Positions 11,155-21,004 of a stretch of 21,004 nucleotides of DNA are shown here, one piece after another. The translations under genes were made by a program, and so were the position numbers. The notes below the pieces were generated by a model. The model did no database searches. It saw only the letters and a program-made list of their open reading frames with translations, and was not told where the DNA came from. Positions within the stretch are counted from its first letter, which is position 1; every line of letters starts with the position of its first letter. The stretch comes from Cerioporus squamosus (lineage: Eukaryota; Basidiomycota; Agaricomycetes; Polyporales; Polyporaceae). The stretch is taken from contig JABYQS010000482.1 of assembly GCA_022592435.1 (NCBI GenBank), forward strand, positions 1 to 21,004, in the 5' to 3' direction.

Positions 11155-14100
11155 ATGCCGTCCGCCGAGGACCAGATATCCGCCCTCTCCGTCGAGTCGC
11201 TCGAGCCCTCGCCGGATACAGTCACGAGTACGTCCGCCTTCGACGGGTAACTTGGATCGTGCATTGACTATTAGCGATGTGCAGGTCTCGTCAGGCGTGT
11301 CAAGATTATGACCTTGCAGCTCCTTCCGGTCGAAGTTCCTCAAGATACTATCAGCGACCCAACAAGTCGTATTATCACCCCACAGGTCATTAATGCGTAT
11401 ATTGCGTCTGCGGGGGACTTTATGGAAGCCGTGAGTAGCCCTTCGTGTGCTTGGGCCAGGAGGTGAGGAGCTTTGACACCGTCATGGTTTGCATGAAGTT
11501 GCCATACTGTTTGCTCCGTGCGCGCAAGGAGTTCATATGGGACGCGGACCACAACCCTGCGGATTTTGAAGAGAACTGGTGCAGAGGTACGTTCCTCATT
11601 CCCAAGCGTTATGCGCGTGTATAGACCGCCACCGTCAATAGCAACCGCATGCGAGGTCCTGGCGCGACGCGTCGTGCACCAGGCCCCGCCCGAGAAGCTG
11701 CAAGATATCATGTCTGCCCGTTTCCGGCATAAAGAAGTCGACGGCGACGTCAGTGGCAGAGTGAGCGCACTTGAGATGGCCATCGACTCTCACTGGTACG
11801 TTCATCCTCACAGGTGGTCAGCCGTCGTACCATACTCAACTTGCCACGCAGTACCATCTTCTTGTCCTCGAGCGAGGCGCAGGATGGTAGGTATTCGCGC
11901 TCCATGCTCGTCTCGTACAGAATACTTAGCTGCGCGCAGTCGTACAGGACCTGTGGTCCGGACGTACCATACAAGTCTACGACGACGACGGCGACGTCAA
12001 TTGTCGGTGTGCAATCGCTCTCTGCCACGTTCATACGCTTACGCCGACGCTTATGCAGTCCTCCCATACAACCGCATCGACAAGGACGGCTTCTGGGGTC
12101 GTCTCGACCCCGGACGCATAGGTGTCCCCAGATACCAGAATGTGTTCAGGATCATGATGTGGTTCCTGTTCTTGTTCGCATATTCTCAAGCAGGTCTGTA
12201 TGCAGACTCGTTCGCACCGAGTTTCCTGATTTGACCACTGTATAGTACGCGAACCCCTCGACAAGCTCAACCCCGACCATGGTGACCTCGACATCTGGGA
12301 GATCGTCATGTACATCTTGGCTCTGGCATTTTCGTTTGAAGGTGAGCTTCCAATCGCTCCTTGAGTTCCGGTGCTGACACTATCCGCTCAGATATACACA
12401 AGGTACCTTGCCTCGTCGAGGAAGTCAGAGCGTCGCACTAACATTCCCGCCAGATTTACAAGCTGCTCACCCTTGTTTCCTGGAAAACTTTCGGGTTCTG
12501 GAACGTCGTCTCCTTTGTGACGGATTCCTTACTCACCGCTGCGTTCGTGTTGCGGATGGGGGGAATCGCCTCGACGGGCGACCACGCCACGAACCTGCGT
12601 CTGCGCAGTTTCCAGTGTCTTAGTCTCGCCGCGCCCTTACTTTGGTGAGTAAACCCTTCGCCGTTCCGTGCAATGTGACTCACCGCCTGCGTGTATACAG
12701 GATGAGTATGTGACCTTACAACCGGCCGAGTATGACATACTGAAAGATTCCTGCAGAGCTCATACCCATCTTCGACGGCTTCAAGTGGGTATCCCACCAC
12801 CTCTGCGTTTGTGCAGCGCTGACCATGGACTCTTGCCAGATTTGTTGGGACCATGCAGATCTGTATCGCGCGCATGCTCAAAGAGTCTGGGTTCTTCTTC
12901 TGCGTACGTATTTTACTGGACCAGATCAGCTCGAAACTTACCCCCATGCCCGACAGCTTCTGGCCTTGCTCGGTATCGGTTTCTTGCAAGGACTGTACGC
13001 GCTGGATGCCGCTGATGGCCAAACTGACCACCCCGTGAAGGTAGGTCTCAGTCTATTCTAGCCGACGAGCTGGGCTGATCGATGTTGTACCCTAGATCTT
13101 GAACGGCCTCATCCAAGCCCTCTTGCAGTGAGTACCGAGCATGGCGATATACCTTGTACCCGCTGATGAAAGCTTTCAGAGCTCCCGCTTACGATATGTT
13201 CGAAGCATCGTGAGTAGTGCCCTCCCTACTAGTGAGGTCCATGCTGAAGAGTCTTTGCTCAGGCCGCTAGGGCTGACACTGTACTACATGTAAGCTCCCT
13301 TGACTCGCATGCAGCTCCGGGGTCTAACGTGGGCGAACCAAGGTGGAACGTGGCGACCGCCGTTATCCTGCTCAACGTCCTCATTTCCCTGTTCTCTTCG
13401 GCATACGATGACGTGAGTCATCTTACCCATGAGAGATATGTCTCGAACTCGGTTCTCATCGTCGCCGCACTTGCAGGTCGTCGAGGACGCCTCTGCAGAA
13501 TACTTGACGTACTTCGCTGGCAAGGTGATCGCTATGATCAGGGCTCCAGACGAGTTCATCTACCCGCCGCCATTCAACATCATCGAGATATTTTTCATTG
13601 CTCCGTTTGAGTAAGTGGCTTGTATCTATTACTGACTTCGGGTACGTCTCTTAACATGCGATACAGGTTCTTCGTGAGCGAGACGACTTACGCCAAGGTC
13701 TGTTCATGTTCGTGCGAGGGGTTTATCTATTGACCGCTGTACTCGCTCTAGATCAACCGCAACGTGATGCGCGTGGTGTTCTTCATTCCCCTGTGCGCCA
13801 TCCTCCTGTACGAGTCTCACCTGGACCCCGCGAGGAACCACTGGGTCAAGGACTGGTTCAGCTCGGCGGACGATGGCGGGTCGGACGCGCCGCACTGGCG
13901 CGATCCGGAGGTCACTGGCGACGATGCGGACCGCGGCCTGCAGATCAGCAAGGTTCCGTTCGACGAGCTCGTCGCGATGTTCCCGGACACTACGCATGTG
14001 AGTGCACCCTCCTGCCCAGCCTTTGGTGGGGTGAAAGTGCTGATTGTTGCCGTGGCGTGGTAGTCGCAAGAGGCAGTGGTGATGAAGGAGTTGAAGTCGC

Positions 14101-14171
14101 TGAAGACGGAGATCGCAGAGCTGAAGCAGCTGATCAAGGATATGGCGGTGGAGAAGGCGAAGGCGGAGTGA
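11155..14171 (+). CDS. YVC1: YVC1-like vacuolar TRP cation channel
   Basis: In yeast, Yvc1 releases vacuolar calcium in response to osmotic shock. I resolve 22 exons: 11155-11227, 11285-11430, 11499-11586, 11642-11795, 11852-11886, 11940-12002, 12059-12193, 12246-12341, 12392-12402, 12454-12644, 12701-12705, 12757-12784, 12840-12903, 12957-13040, 13096-13127, 13180-13209, 13263-13289, 13343-13412, 13477-13610, 13667-13697, 13752-13997 and 14064-14171, joining to 616 aa. The cytosolic N-terminus has LVRRVKIMTLQLLPVEV and LPYCLLRARKEF. Six membrane segments follow: VFRIMMWFLFLFAYSQA, VMYILALAFSF, VVSFVTDSLLTAAFVL, CLSLAAPLLWMKLIPIF, LLALLGIGFLQGLYALD, and MWNVATAVILLNVLISLFS. The pore region (GQTDHPVKILNGLIQALLQ) lies between the last two. 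The C-terminus has a hydrophobic run (RVVFFIPLCAILLY) and ends in a short coiled coil (MKELKSLKTEIAELKQLIK). One donor is weak (GTCGGT at 12003); phase supports it. Confidence 0.9.
12701..12705 (+). other. 5-nt micro-exon of the channel gene
   Basis: The sequence is GTATACAG, then GATGA, then GTATGT. The five bases complete Trp, supply Met and begin Lys in LLWMKLIPIF. Both flanking introns (12645-12700 and 12706-12756) have strong signals. Omitting it would shift the frame. Confidence 0.75.
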
Positions 14172-14408
14172 GCTGTTGGGGGTCGTCCATCCGAAATCAG
14201 AGACTCCTGGAATTGGCTTACGATACACGAACTCGCTAACGGACATTATCTGTGATATTTGCTTACGCTGCTGTTGTACCCCCTCGATGATTCCCTGCTT
14301 TGATGTGTGTACGTACCCCCGGAGTAGCTTGAATAGCAACATTCTACACATGCATCCTATGTACATCGTCCTCTGTGCGAGTAGCCCGATCAGACGCACG
14401 GACGATAG

Positions 14409-15224
14409 TCATGTCTCGTCCATCTGCTCCACCGCCGGCTGTTCTCGTGTCAGCTGCGTGAGGACGGACATCCCGCGGACGAAGAACGGTCGGATCTCGT
14501 TGATCTCCATCGCGCAGAGGTTTTGCAGCTGTGGCGCACGGTCAGTATGCGGCGGGGCGCGCGACGGAGCAGGCGAAGCCTACTATCAGCTCGTTAGGGT
14601 CGAGCTTGGAGAGACCCTCTCGGCTCTTTGCTTGTCGCGCTTCTCGGATGTCTTTGAGCAGAGTGCGGATCTTTTCTGGGTTTTGGAGGTCGTCGGGTGC
14701 GCTGCGGAGAGACGCGGAAAGAGATTGTCAGTGCGACTGGCGAGCATTACGTTTGGGCATGCGCAACGTACACATCAAGGAGTATCTTCGCGACCTCGGC
14801 GAAGCGGAAGGGCATCTCGCTGAAGCTGGGCAGGGTGGTCTCCTGCGTCAGTTTGTCCTGGAGAAAGTCTGACAGAAGCCTAGAGCGTGAGCATTCAGGT
14901 CTCACGCGCATTGTTCACAGCAGTACATACCGACGTTCAGCCATGACGGGGCAACGATGTGGCATTTCTTTTTGAGCTTGAGATTGGATGCCATCCAGAG
15001 CGGGACCTTGCACTTTGTTGGTGGTCGCAAAGGACCGTATGCGCCCTACATCTCAAGAGCAATCTCGTGAGCATTTGGTTCGTTCTTGGAGACAGGTGGT
15101 GTACCGAGATGAAGGCGGTGCGTTCCATGGACACGAGAGGAATGATCTCGACGAGCTGCTCGGATGCGACGAGCTCGAGCTCGGGAGGCGTTACGGATGT
15201 CCTCAGCGATGGTGGGAGCGCCAT
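14409..15224 (-). CDS. PSF2: GINS complex subunit PSF2
   Basis: Psf2 is one of four GINS subunits in the CMG replicative helicase. There are five exons: 15224-15105, 15045-14931, 14868-14772, 14701-14584 and 14528-14409, giving 189 aa, normal for the family. Conserved stretches are LVASEQLVEIIPLVSMER, ISGAYGPLRPPTKCKVPLWM, LKLKKKCHIVAPSWLNV, FSEMPFRFAEVAKILLD, APDDLQNPEKIRTLLKDIRE and MEINEIRPFFVRGMSVLTQL. Introns are 59, 62, 70 and 55 nt. For the second intron the nearer TAG (14874) would break the frame; the CAG at 14869-14871 restores it. A MALPPSLRTSVTPPELELV start is the first ATG in frame. The gene is convergent with the channel gene (237 bp apart) and divergent from haspin. Confidence 0.95.
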
Positions 15225-15577
15225 AGAGAGTGTCTTCTCGGCCTATATATGCTATACAGGGGAGTGAAGGCGCGTTGGCTAGGTCGTCGCTGGACGCGTC
15301 GTGGAGGAGGTGGCAGAGCCGCGAGAAGCGAGACGCGGTATGGGCGTCTGTCACGATCACGTGGGATGACGCGTGTCGCGCTTTGCCACGGTTGGGTTTC
15401 TGATCTGAGATCGAAGCTTGCCTCCCGCCACACGTCTCCGTCTACTGCACCCGCTGCTCGCAAGTCCTAGCCAGCCATCCTCCGTCTACCGCAGCCGCCA
15501 ATATTTCCTTGCTCCAGGACTGGGCTTTGTGGGCAGGTATCTCTCTCTGCCTGCTCACTCTCAACCTCGCATACACC
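15225..15577. other. PSF2/haspin divergent intergenic region
   Basis: The 353 bp between two divergent cell-cycle genes hold no gene I can support; short open frames here are not conserved-looking. Pyrimidine-rich, CT-repeat sequence just before the haspin start (about 15530-15577) is typical of a fungal 5' leader. An ACGCGT core of the MluI cell-cycle box (MCB) type lies at 15294-15299 (GGACGCGTCG), with a second, weaker GACGCGTGTC at 15368-15377. Control by an MBF-like factor would fit the two genes but is inferred. Confidence 0.4.
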
Positions 15578-18396
15578 ATGCTCGGCACCCGCACCAAGCA
15601 AGTCTTCTCCTACGGCCGGCGCGGGCACCGCGTGGTCAACGTCTACGACGACTACGACCGCCCTAAACCCAACGAAGCTTCTATTACGTCCTCGAGAATA
15701 GAGAACGATGAATCCCGCTCCCGTCCATCGCACAAGCTCCCCAAAGACTCCCCAGTCTCAACCAAGTCCAACTTCACCCAGGAGGACTCCCCCATTCGCA
15801 CGAAGAGACTGAAGAAGTCCCCGAAAGCCGCCAAGGTTGGAAAGGTGGACGTCGCGAAACCCATCCTCCGTTATCCCCTTGGTTCCCTTGCGCCCAACGC
15901 CCCTGGCTCTCCTGCTGTTCCCCCACCTCTCCGCGCCAAGCGCCGCGTAACCTCCATGAAGGCTGCCCCGCTTACACCAAGCTCCCCCATTGTCAAGGTT
16001 GACATCGAGGTTGTGGATGCGCAGGGTCGACGGGTCAGCCAGGAGCACCGTGTATCACGGACAGACGTGCAGGCGAACGTTTTCGCTCCTCCGCTCGCGA
16101 AGGCGGCTAAGCCTCTTCCTCGTACCAAGGCGATGAAGAAGAAGCAGCCAGTGTCCGTGATTGAACTCACCTCAGAGGACGAGGCCGATCTCCCACTCGC
16201 GCGTCAATCGCGCATGTCAGCGAAAGTCACCACCCCAAAGGCGACTAAGCCTGTCCCTCGTTCCAAGGCCATGAAGGAGAAGGAGGTGCACCCTGTCACT
16301 GTGATCAGCTCCGACGACGAGGAAAATGCCCCACTTGCCCGACGACCAAGACGTGCCGTCCAGGGCAGCAGAACGCAGCCTCTCGTCATTTCGTCCGATG
16401 AGGATGACTCTGGCAGCGACTGGGACCCGATGCAGGATGCATCTGATCAAGACACTTCTATCGAAGAGCCTGCTCTGAGGACCCCTCGATTGCGGCGCGG
16501 GCTTCAGCGAACCCGGTCGAATGTGGTTTTGTCGCCTTCGCCCACACCATCACTGTCCCCTCCATCTACGCCCTCCACCACACCTCCTTCAGACCCTGGC
16601 CCAAGCAAAGTGCGGCCTGTGACACCACCGGCGGCCGCGCGGAACACACCACCTGCCAAACCTCCTGCACCTACCGCAGCTCCGCCTGCCCCCGTTGCAC
16701 GCAATGCCACGATGCCATCCCGCTCCGCCCGTCCACAAACCCTGGCGCCTTTGTTATCGTTTCATGACTTTGGATGTGATGACGAATCGGGGCCGAGCCG
16801 CTCAAAGCCACGGAAACTCACGCCCATCCGAGCACGACCTGGTCGTGCCATCTTCCCGGCACCTCCCTCTCCGCCATCACCAACCACATTCTCTGAGGCG
16901 GATCTTGATGTCACCTTTGACTTCGATCAGCTAGCACTCTCGCCCAGGGCGCTGGCCGAGGTTAAACGTCTCGACGCAGCGGCGGCACCCTCTGTCCCCG
17001 CGTACGTTCGCCCTCTTCTGCAGGAATGCGGACAGGCAACCCCGCACGAATTCTCCGCGTTCATCGAGATGTTCCCTCACGACCCCATGGTGCGTTCACA
17101 TACCGCGCTGAGTTTGCCTGCGTTCCAGAAGATCGGAGAGGCAAGCTATTCGGAGGTGTTCGGCATTGGGGACGTCGTGCTCAAGATAATCCCGCTGCGG
17201 GACGAGGATCGTGACGGGCCCGTCAACATGGACGTCGACAGCCCTGCACCGAGCGATGCCAAAGATGTCTTGAAGGAGATCATCGTGACGAGGGCAATGG
17301 GCGACATGTGCTCTGGATTCGTCGAGCTACTTAGGACGTACGTCGTCCGCGGCAAGTACCCCTCGTTGCTGTTGGACCTCTGGGATGAGTACGATGAGCG
17401 CAAAGGCAGCGAGAGCGTCCGTCCAGGTTCGTTCGTCTCGCCGTCTAAGACTTCTCCGCCCGCTGATGTATCAGTCTTCATGCAGATTCGTTCACGGTCT
17501 CCCAGCTGTATGCTATCATTGTCTTGCCAAACGGTGGCCCAGACCTGGAGGCGTACACCTTCAGCACGCCTTCGAAGACTGGCTGGCGACAAGCATGCAG
17601 TGTCTTCTGGCAAGTGACTCGCACCCTCGCCGAGGCGGAGGACCTTGTCAGCTTCGAGGTGCGCATATATTTACTCGGCTGTCCGTCATCGCCCTGTTAA
17701 CCTTCCTCGCAGCACCGCGACCTCCACTGGGGCCAGATCCTCGTGAAGAATGTGCCGGCAAAGAGCACCAGCCGTCGGAAGACACGCACTGCGATGGACG
17801 ACCCGGACAACGGCGTGCTGGTAACGATCATCGACCTGGGGCTCGCACGGATGGACTCACATGCCGGCGCCGGGGACAGCGTACACTGGACGCCGTTCGA
17901 CGAAGAGACGTTCGAGGGCGAGGGCGACTACCAGTTCGATGTGTACCGCATGATGCGCATGCACAATGGGGATACGTGGGAGGAGTTCCGGCCACTGACG
18001 AATGTGATGGTGAGTGTCCTCGCCTGTTTGGCCTGCCCTCGTTGTTGGATTAGGTAAAGATAATTGACTGACTGATGATTCTTTTCTTAGTGGCTGCACT
18101 ACCTTGTGCTCAAGCTGTTGCAGTCGAAGCGGCTGCGACCGCCTGCTGTCGCGCGGAAGAGTGCAGTCGCCCAGCCTGCCTCGGGGTACAGCGAGCGCGA
18201 GTGCTACGAGTGCTTGAAGGAGATCGAGGCAGCCCTCTCGCAGTGCCTCGCTTCCGTCAAGGCGACGCAGGGCGCGAAGAAGAGCAGGCGGAAGACTGTC
18301 GCCCCAGGCAAGGCGGGCAAGATTAAGGACGTTGTCGGGCCCAAGAGCGCTGGCGAGCTGCTGGACATCGCGAGATCGAGAAGATGGGTGCTGTAG
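15578..18396 (+). CDS. HASPIN: Haspin-type histone H3 Thr3 kinase
   Basis: Haspin phosphorylates histone H3 Thr3 in mitosis and so recruits the chromosomal passenger complex to centromeres. There are four exons, 15578-17426, 17486-17658, 17713-18009 and 18091-18396, giving 874 aa. The N-terminal 450 residues are basic, Pro/Ser-rich and disordered, with a tandem repeat carrying VSVIELTSEDE and VTVISSDDEE. The kinase has a glycine loop KIGEASYSEVFG (about 518-529), VLKI Lys536, Glu567 in KEIIV, the haspin-specific WDEYDERKGSESVRP, the catalytic HRDLHWGQIL (His675-Gln682), and IIDLGLARM (Asp715) in place of DFG. The C-terminus has YQFDVYRMM and WEEFRPLTNVMWLHYL. The usual Asn of HRDLHWGN is Gln here. 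ATG 15578 is chosen because the protein-like sequence starts there; the frame is open further upstream without a better start. Confidence 0.93.
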
Positions 18397-19217
18397 ACCG
18401 GGTGTCTATGGTGTCTGAGGTGTCGATCTGGGTTTCCACACGTTAACCGTGGTGTTGGATGGAGTGTACTATATGAGCCTTGTGTGTAATGGATACCCCT
18501 GCATCGTGGATTTGCAATGGCGCACTCACCCTGCCAACTTCCAACTACTTCCGGGTGATGACCGATAAGGTATCATGCTCATTCACGACAACGGTGTAGT
18601 CAGGGTACATAACTGCGAACTCAAATATGCGGAGTGATTAGGAAGTCGTCGGTATTGCTACAGCTAGATGGATGGATAGGTGATCCGGTAATCATGGGTC
18701 CGCTGGGTAGGAATGTGGATGGGGAGCGCAACGCGAGCTATACGACTATGCATGTGCGAGGATGTGCTCCTTGAGAGCAGAGGGACAACGATACATCAGG
18801 ACAGACAACGCTAACAGACGACAACATGGAACTATGAGGACAGCGGGAGTTCGACGTGAGTGGATACAGAGACACGGAGATGGGTGGGGAAGGCGTAGCG
18901 CAGGGACACAAATAACATAGGAGATAGGCGAATAAAATAGAACGGGCGGGGCGTCCTTGAACCTGTTCGCGACGTCGGAAAGGGCAGCCGCGACCAGGCA
19001 ATGCATGTCGTCCGCAACTATATACCCCTTCAAAACATAGAGAAAATATTGATGGGAGGGAAGACAACCGCAGTACGCCACACGCAGACGTAGACGACGA
19101 TGGTCCCATTCCCACCGCGCAAGGCCGGGCGAGCGGTTGCCATCACTCGAGGATCCAAACCGACGAACCGACGATGGACGGACAGTGACATCGGTCTGAG
19201 AGGCGGTAGGGGCGAGG
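18397..19217. other. Intergenic region between two convergent genes
   Basis: About 820 bp separate the haspin stop from the stop of the minus-strand gene. I see no conserved protein, tRNA or clear structured RNA. Open frames on the minus strand here are extensions of alternative frames of the neighbouring GC-rich gene. AT-rich patches with AATAAA-like strings occur around 18931. It probably holds both 3' untranslated regions. Confidence 0.5.
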
Positions 19218-20600
19218 TTACCTGTTCTCCTTGACGTCCGCGGTCTTCTTGCGACCTTGCCCTGTCGCGGTCGTCGTGCCATTGGAGGCGGTAGAGCTCT
19301 TCGGAGGCGTGATCTTTCGTTTCTTCGATGGAGGAGCGGTCTTCTCTGATGCACGCGAGGCTGCATGACCTGAGGTCCTTGCGCGACTCGCGCCGCGCGG
19401 GGGAGCGGGTGGATTGACGACCACCGGACGCTTGCGAAAATCGTACCGCGGCGCTGGCGCTGGTTGCAGGGCAGGGAGTGGCGCCCCTGAGCATGTAGTG
19501 GGGCGGACGGGCGAGCGGGAGGCCGGGCGCGATCTGCTCGGACCGGCGGAGGGGCGTGCACGGGTGTTAAACTCTGCTGGCGGCGGAATCTGGGGAATGA
19601 CATGCCGGGCGCGAGAGGGTGTGCCTGCGGGAGATGGGGCCGATGTGGCTTGGGATCGTTCGGGCGAGAAGCCGAGTTGGGATAGTGTGAAGTTCTGCTC
19701 CGCGTCATCGAGCTGCGGCAGCATAGACTCGAGCTGAGAGGCGGGTAGTGCACTGGTGTTCTGCACGGGCCACTGCAATGAGCCATTCGGGGTAACGAGC
19801 GGCGTGTCGATCCAAGACTCCGTCTCTTGTGACTCGCCCTGGGCGCTGGGCTGGGAATGGGGTGCAGTGTCGATTGGGCTGAGGAAGCGGTTCGGAGACC
19901 GTGACTGGGATTGACGTATGAGTCGCTGTGGCGTGGTTGGACCTTGTGCGCCCTCCTGGCAAGGCCGAGGGGAAGCAGGCGGGAGTCGGTACCGATGAGA
20001 GGGCTGTGCGAAGACCGGTGCACGCGTGTTGATGCCTTGCGAGGGAGGTTCCTCGTCGGCGGGCTCAGTGAGCGTCCGCTCCAGTGTCGCGGTCTTCTTC
20101 CGGTATCGGTACGCATGGCTGACACCGTGCCCGTCAGAGTCAATGTACCAGGTCCTGGGGATCCTTGGATCCTCCTCGTCGCTCTCTTCACCGTCGTCGT
20201 GGCCGTCGTGCATGTCGCGAGTGCGTTTGAGCATGCGCCGCTTTGGCTGGACTTGAACGGAGAACCGGGGGACGGTGGTCACGGGCGGCAGCGTGTTCTC
20301 GTAGGCGAAGTCGCGAACCCGAATACCCTGCGTGGTTAGCGCGGCGACGATGTCATGGCCGGCTGGGGCTGCATCGTCTGCCTCAGGTGGTTGCGGATGT
20401 TGCGAAGCATGCATGGGCGGAGAATTCGCATGTTCCTTGGTCAGAAGGTGGTTGAGACAAGCGAAAAAGTCATGTAGGCACTGTTCTACACTTACGATAG
20501 CGGCCGATAGCAGGCCGTTAACGTTGCTTGAGCACGCAAATGGCGGTGGTTGAGAGGCGCCATTTTGCTCATCAGAAGGTTGTTGTATTGCAGCACACAT
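19218..20600 (-). CDS. Hypothetical disordered, basic protein
   Basis: A 460-aa open frame is read from ATG 20600. I do not recognise a family. The middle holds an acidic patch (HDDGEESDEED) followed by IPRTWYIDSDGHGVSHAYRYRKK, the only segment that looks like a conserved folded core. The rest is rich in Pro, Ser, Arg and Gln. The C-terminus is strongly basic, with PPSKKRKITPPK as a likely nuclear localisation signal and an end at VKENR. A nuclear, possibly cell-cycle-regulated role is an inference. The 5' end is uncertain. A consensus donor GTAAGT lies in frame at 20495, with an in-phase acceptor after GCTAACCACGCAG at 20328. An upstream ATG at 20737 opens an 81-codon frame that could be joined by a 62-nt intron (20629-20568). 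The C-terminal half is firmer than the first 90 residues. Confidence 0.6.
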   Translation of the reverse strand: MCAAIQQPSDEQNGASQPPPFACSSNVNGLLSAAIVSVEQCLHDFFACLNHLLTKEHANSPPMHASQHPQPPEADDAAPAGHDIVAALTTQGIRVRDFAYENTLPPVTTVPRFSVQVQPKRRMLKRTRDMHDGHDDGEESDEEDPRIPRTWYIDSDGHGVSHAYRYRKKTATLERTLTEPADEEPPSQGINTRAPVFAQPSHRYRLPPASPRPCQEGAQGPTTPQRLIRQSQSRSPNRFLSPIDTAPHSQPSAQGESQETESWIDTPLVTPNGSLQWPVQNTSALPASQLESMLPQLDDAEQNFTLSQLGFSPERSQATSAPSPAGTPSRARHVIPQIPPPAEFNTRARPSAGPSRSRPASRSPVRPTTCSGAPLPALQPAPAPRYDFRKRPVVVNPPAPPRGASRARTSGHAASRASEKTAPPSKKRKITPPKSSTASNGTTTATGQGRKKTADVKENR

Positions 20601-20629
20601 CTGGAGCTATTGGCCGTGGGTGGTTTGAC

Positions 20630-20737
20630 CCTGCTATGCGTGAATCGGTTGGGAGAGTGCGCTGGGTCGTCGGACCGCCACAATCGGACGGGCTTCTTCG
20701 GCGTGGTTGGCGTGGATCTGGTCGTGACGGCAGACAA
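20630..20737 (-). CDS. Possible upstream first exon of the hypothetical gene
   Basis: From ATG 20737 the frame reads MSAVTTRSTPTTPKKPVRLW and continues to FTHSR, which looks like a real protein start. A GTCAAA donor at 20629 and an AG at 20569-20568 would give a 62-nt intron and join in phase 0 to the main frame (QNGASQPPPF). The donor is weak, so this is an alternative model, not a firm exon. Confidence 0.3.
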
Positions 20738-21004
20738 ATATGGAGCGTGTTGATTGTGCGATCACGCCGTTCGCCAGGTCTCTGTTACGAGCCGCTAAGC
20801 GGAGGCGACCTGCGACGACGGGAGGTGGTGGGTGGTGGGATGCTCGTCGTCGCTGGACAAGCTGTAGGACGCGTGCAGGAAGCTGAAATGAAGCTCAGAA
20901 TCAGTGCGGTCCGAAAGCGAACAGACGACGCGAGTCAGTCCGACCCGAACAGGAAAGGGAGCGCCCGTGTCACACCGTCGCGTCACAGCCCTCCCGCGGC
21001 CTTC

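Noticed and set aside
18553..18620. Possible C/D snoRNA, from a GTGATGA C-box-like string
   Set aside because: No CTGA D box at a suitable distance and no flanking terminal stem.
18746..20191. A 481-codon open frame on the minus strand overlapping the unknown gene
   Set aside because: It is an alternative frame of the GC-rich gene, runs into its 3' region, and has Arg/Pro/Ser-skewed composition with no recognisable motif.

Overview
The window looks like a gene-dense, GC-rich nuclear segment from a basidiomycete fungus, most likely an Agaricomycete. Two things point there. The genes are interrupted by many short introns (mostly 49-81 nt, GT..AG), and the recognised proteins are fungal housekeeping proteins. 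I resolved the exon structure of eight genes by hand. In seven of them every exon joins in phase into one uninterrupted protein, and haspin also resolves cleanly, so the sequence is reliable through most of the window.

Layout, left to right. Positions 1-761 hold no convincing gene but contain a 305-bp MITE-like element with 39-bp terminal inverted repeats (278-582). Positions 762-2225 (+) carry a GTP cyclohydrolase II (RIB1, riboflavin synthesis) whose conserved motifs lie in several frames, with an in-frame stop and at least three single-base deletions; it appears to be a recently broken gene. Positions 2444-4735 (+) encode VPS17, a PX-BAR subunit of retromer. It is convergent with a secreted M24 metallopeptidase (4859-6393, -), followed on the same strand by LEU2 (6683-8056, -). 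LEU2 shares a short divergent promoter, rich in palindromes and Gcn4-like sites, with NOB1 (8315-10009, +), the 20S pre-rRNA endonuclease. ARPC3 of the Arp2/3 complex (10155-10866, -) is divergent from a 22-exon YVC1-like TRP cation channel (11155-14171, +) that contains 5-nt and 11-nt exons. The channel converges on the GINS subunit PSF2 (14409-15224, -), which is divergent from haspin kinase (15578-18396, +). The right end holds a low-complexity, probably nuclear protein of unknown function (19218-20600, -) with an uncertain 5' end.

Nothing suggests an operon or gene cluster with a common task. The genes cover unrelated housekeeping roles: riboflavin, leucine, endosomal sorting, ribosome maturation, actin, vacuolar calcium, replication and mitosis. 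PSF2 and haspin, both cell-cycle genes, share a 353-bp divergent promoter region, and so do LEU2 and NOB1 (258 bp). The most unusual observations are the broken RIB1 beside a MITE-like element, the micro-exons of the channel gene, and a haspin with a Gln in place of the catalytic-loop Asn plus a tandem repeat carrying SUMO-interacting-like motifs.
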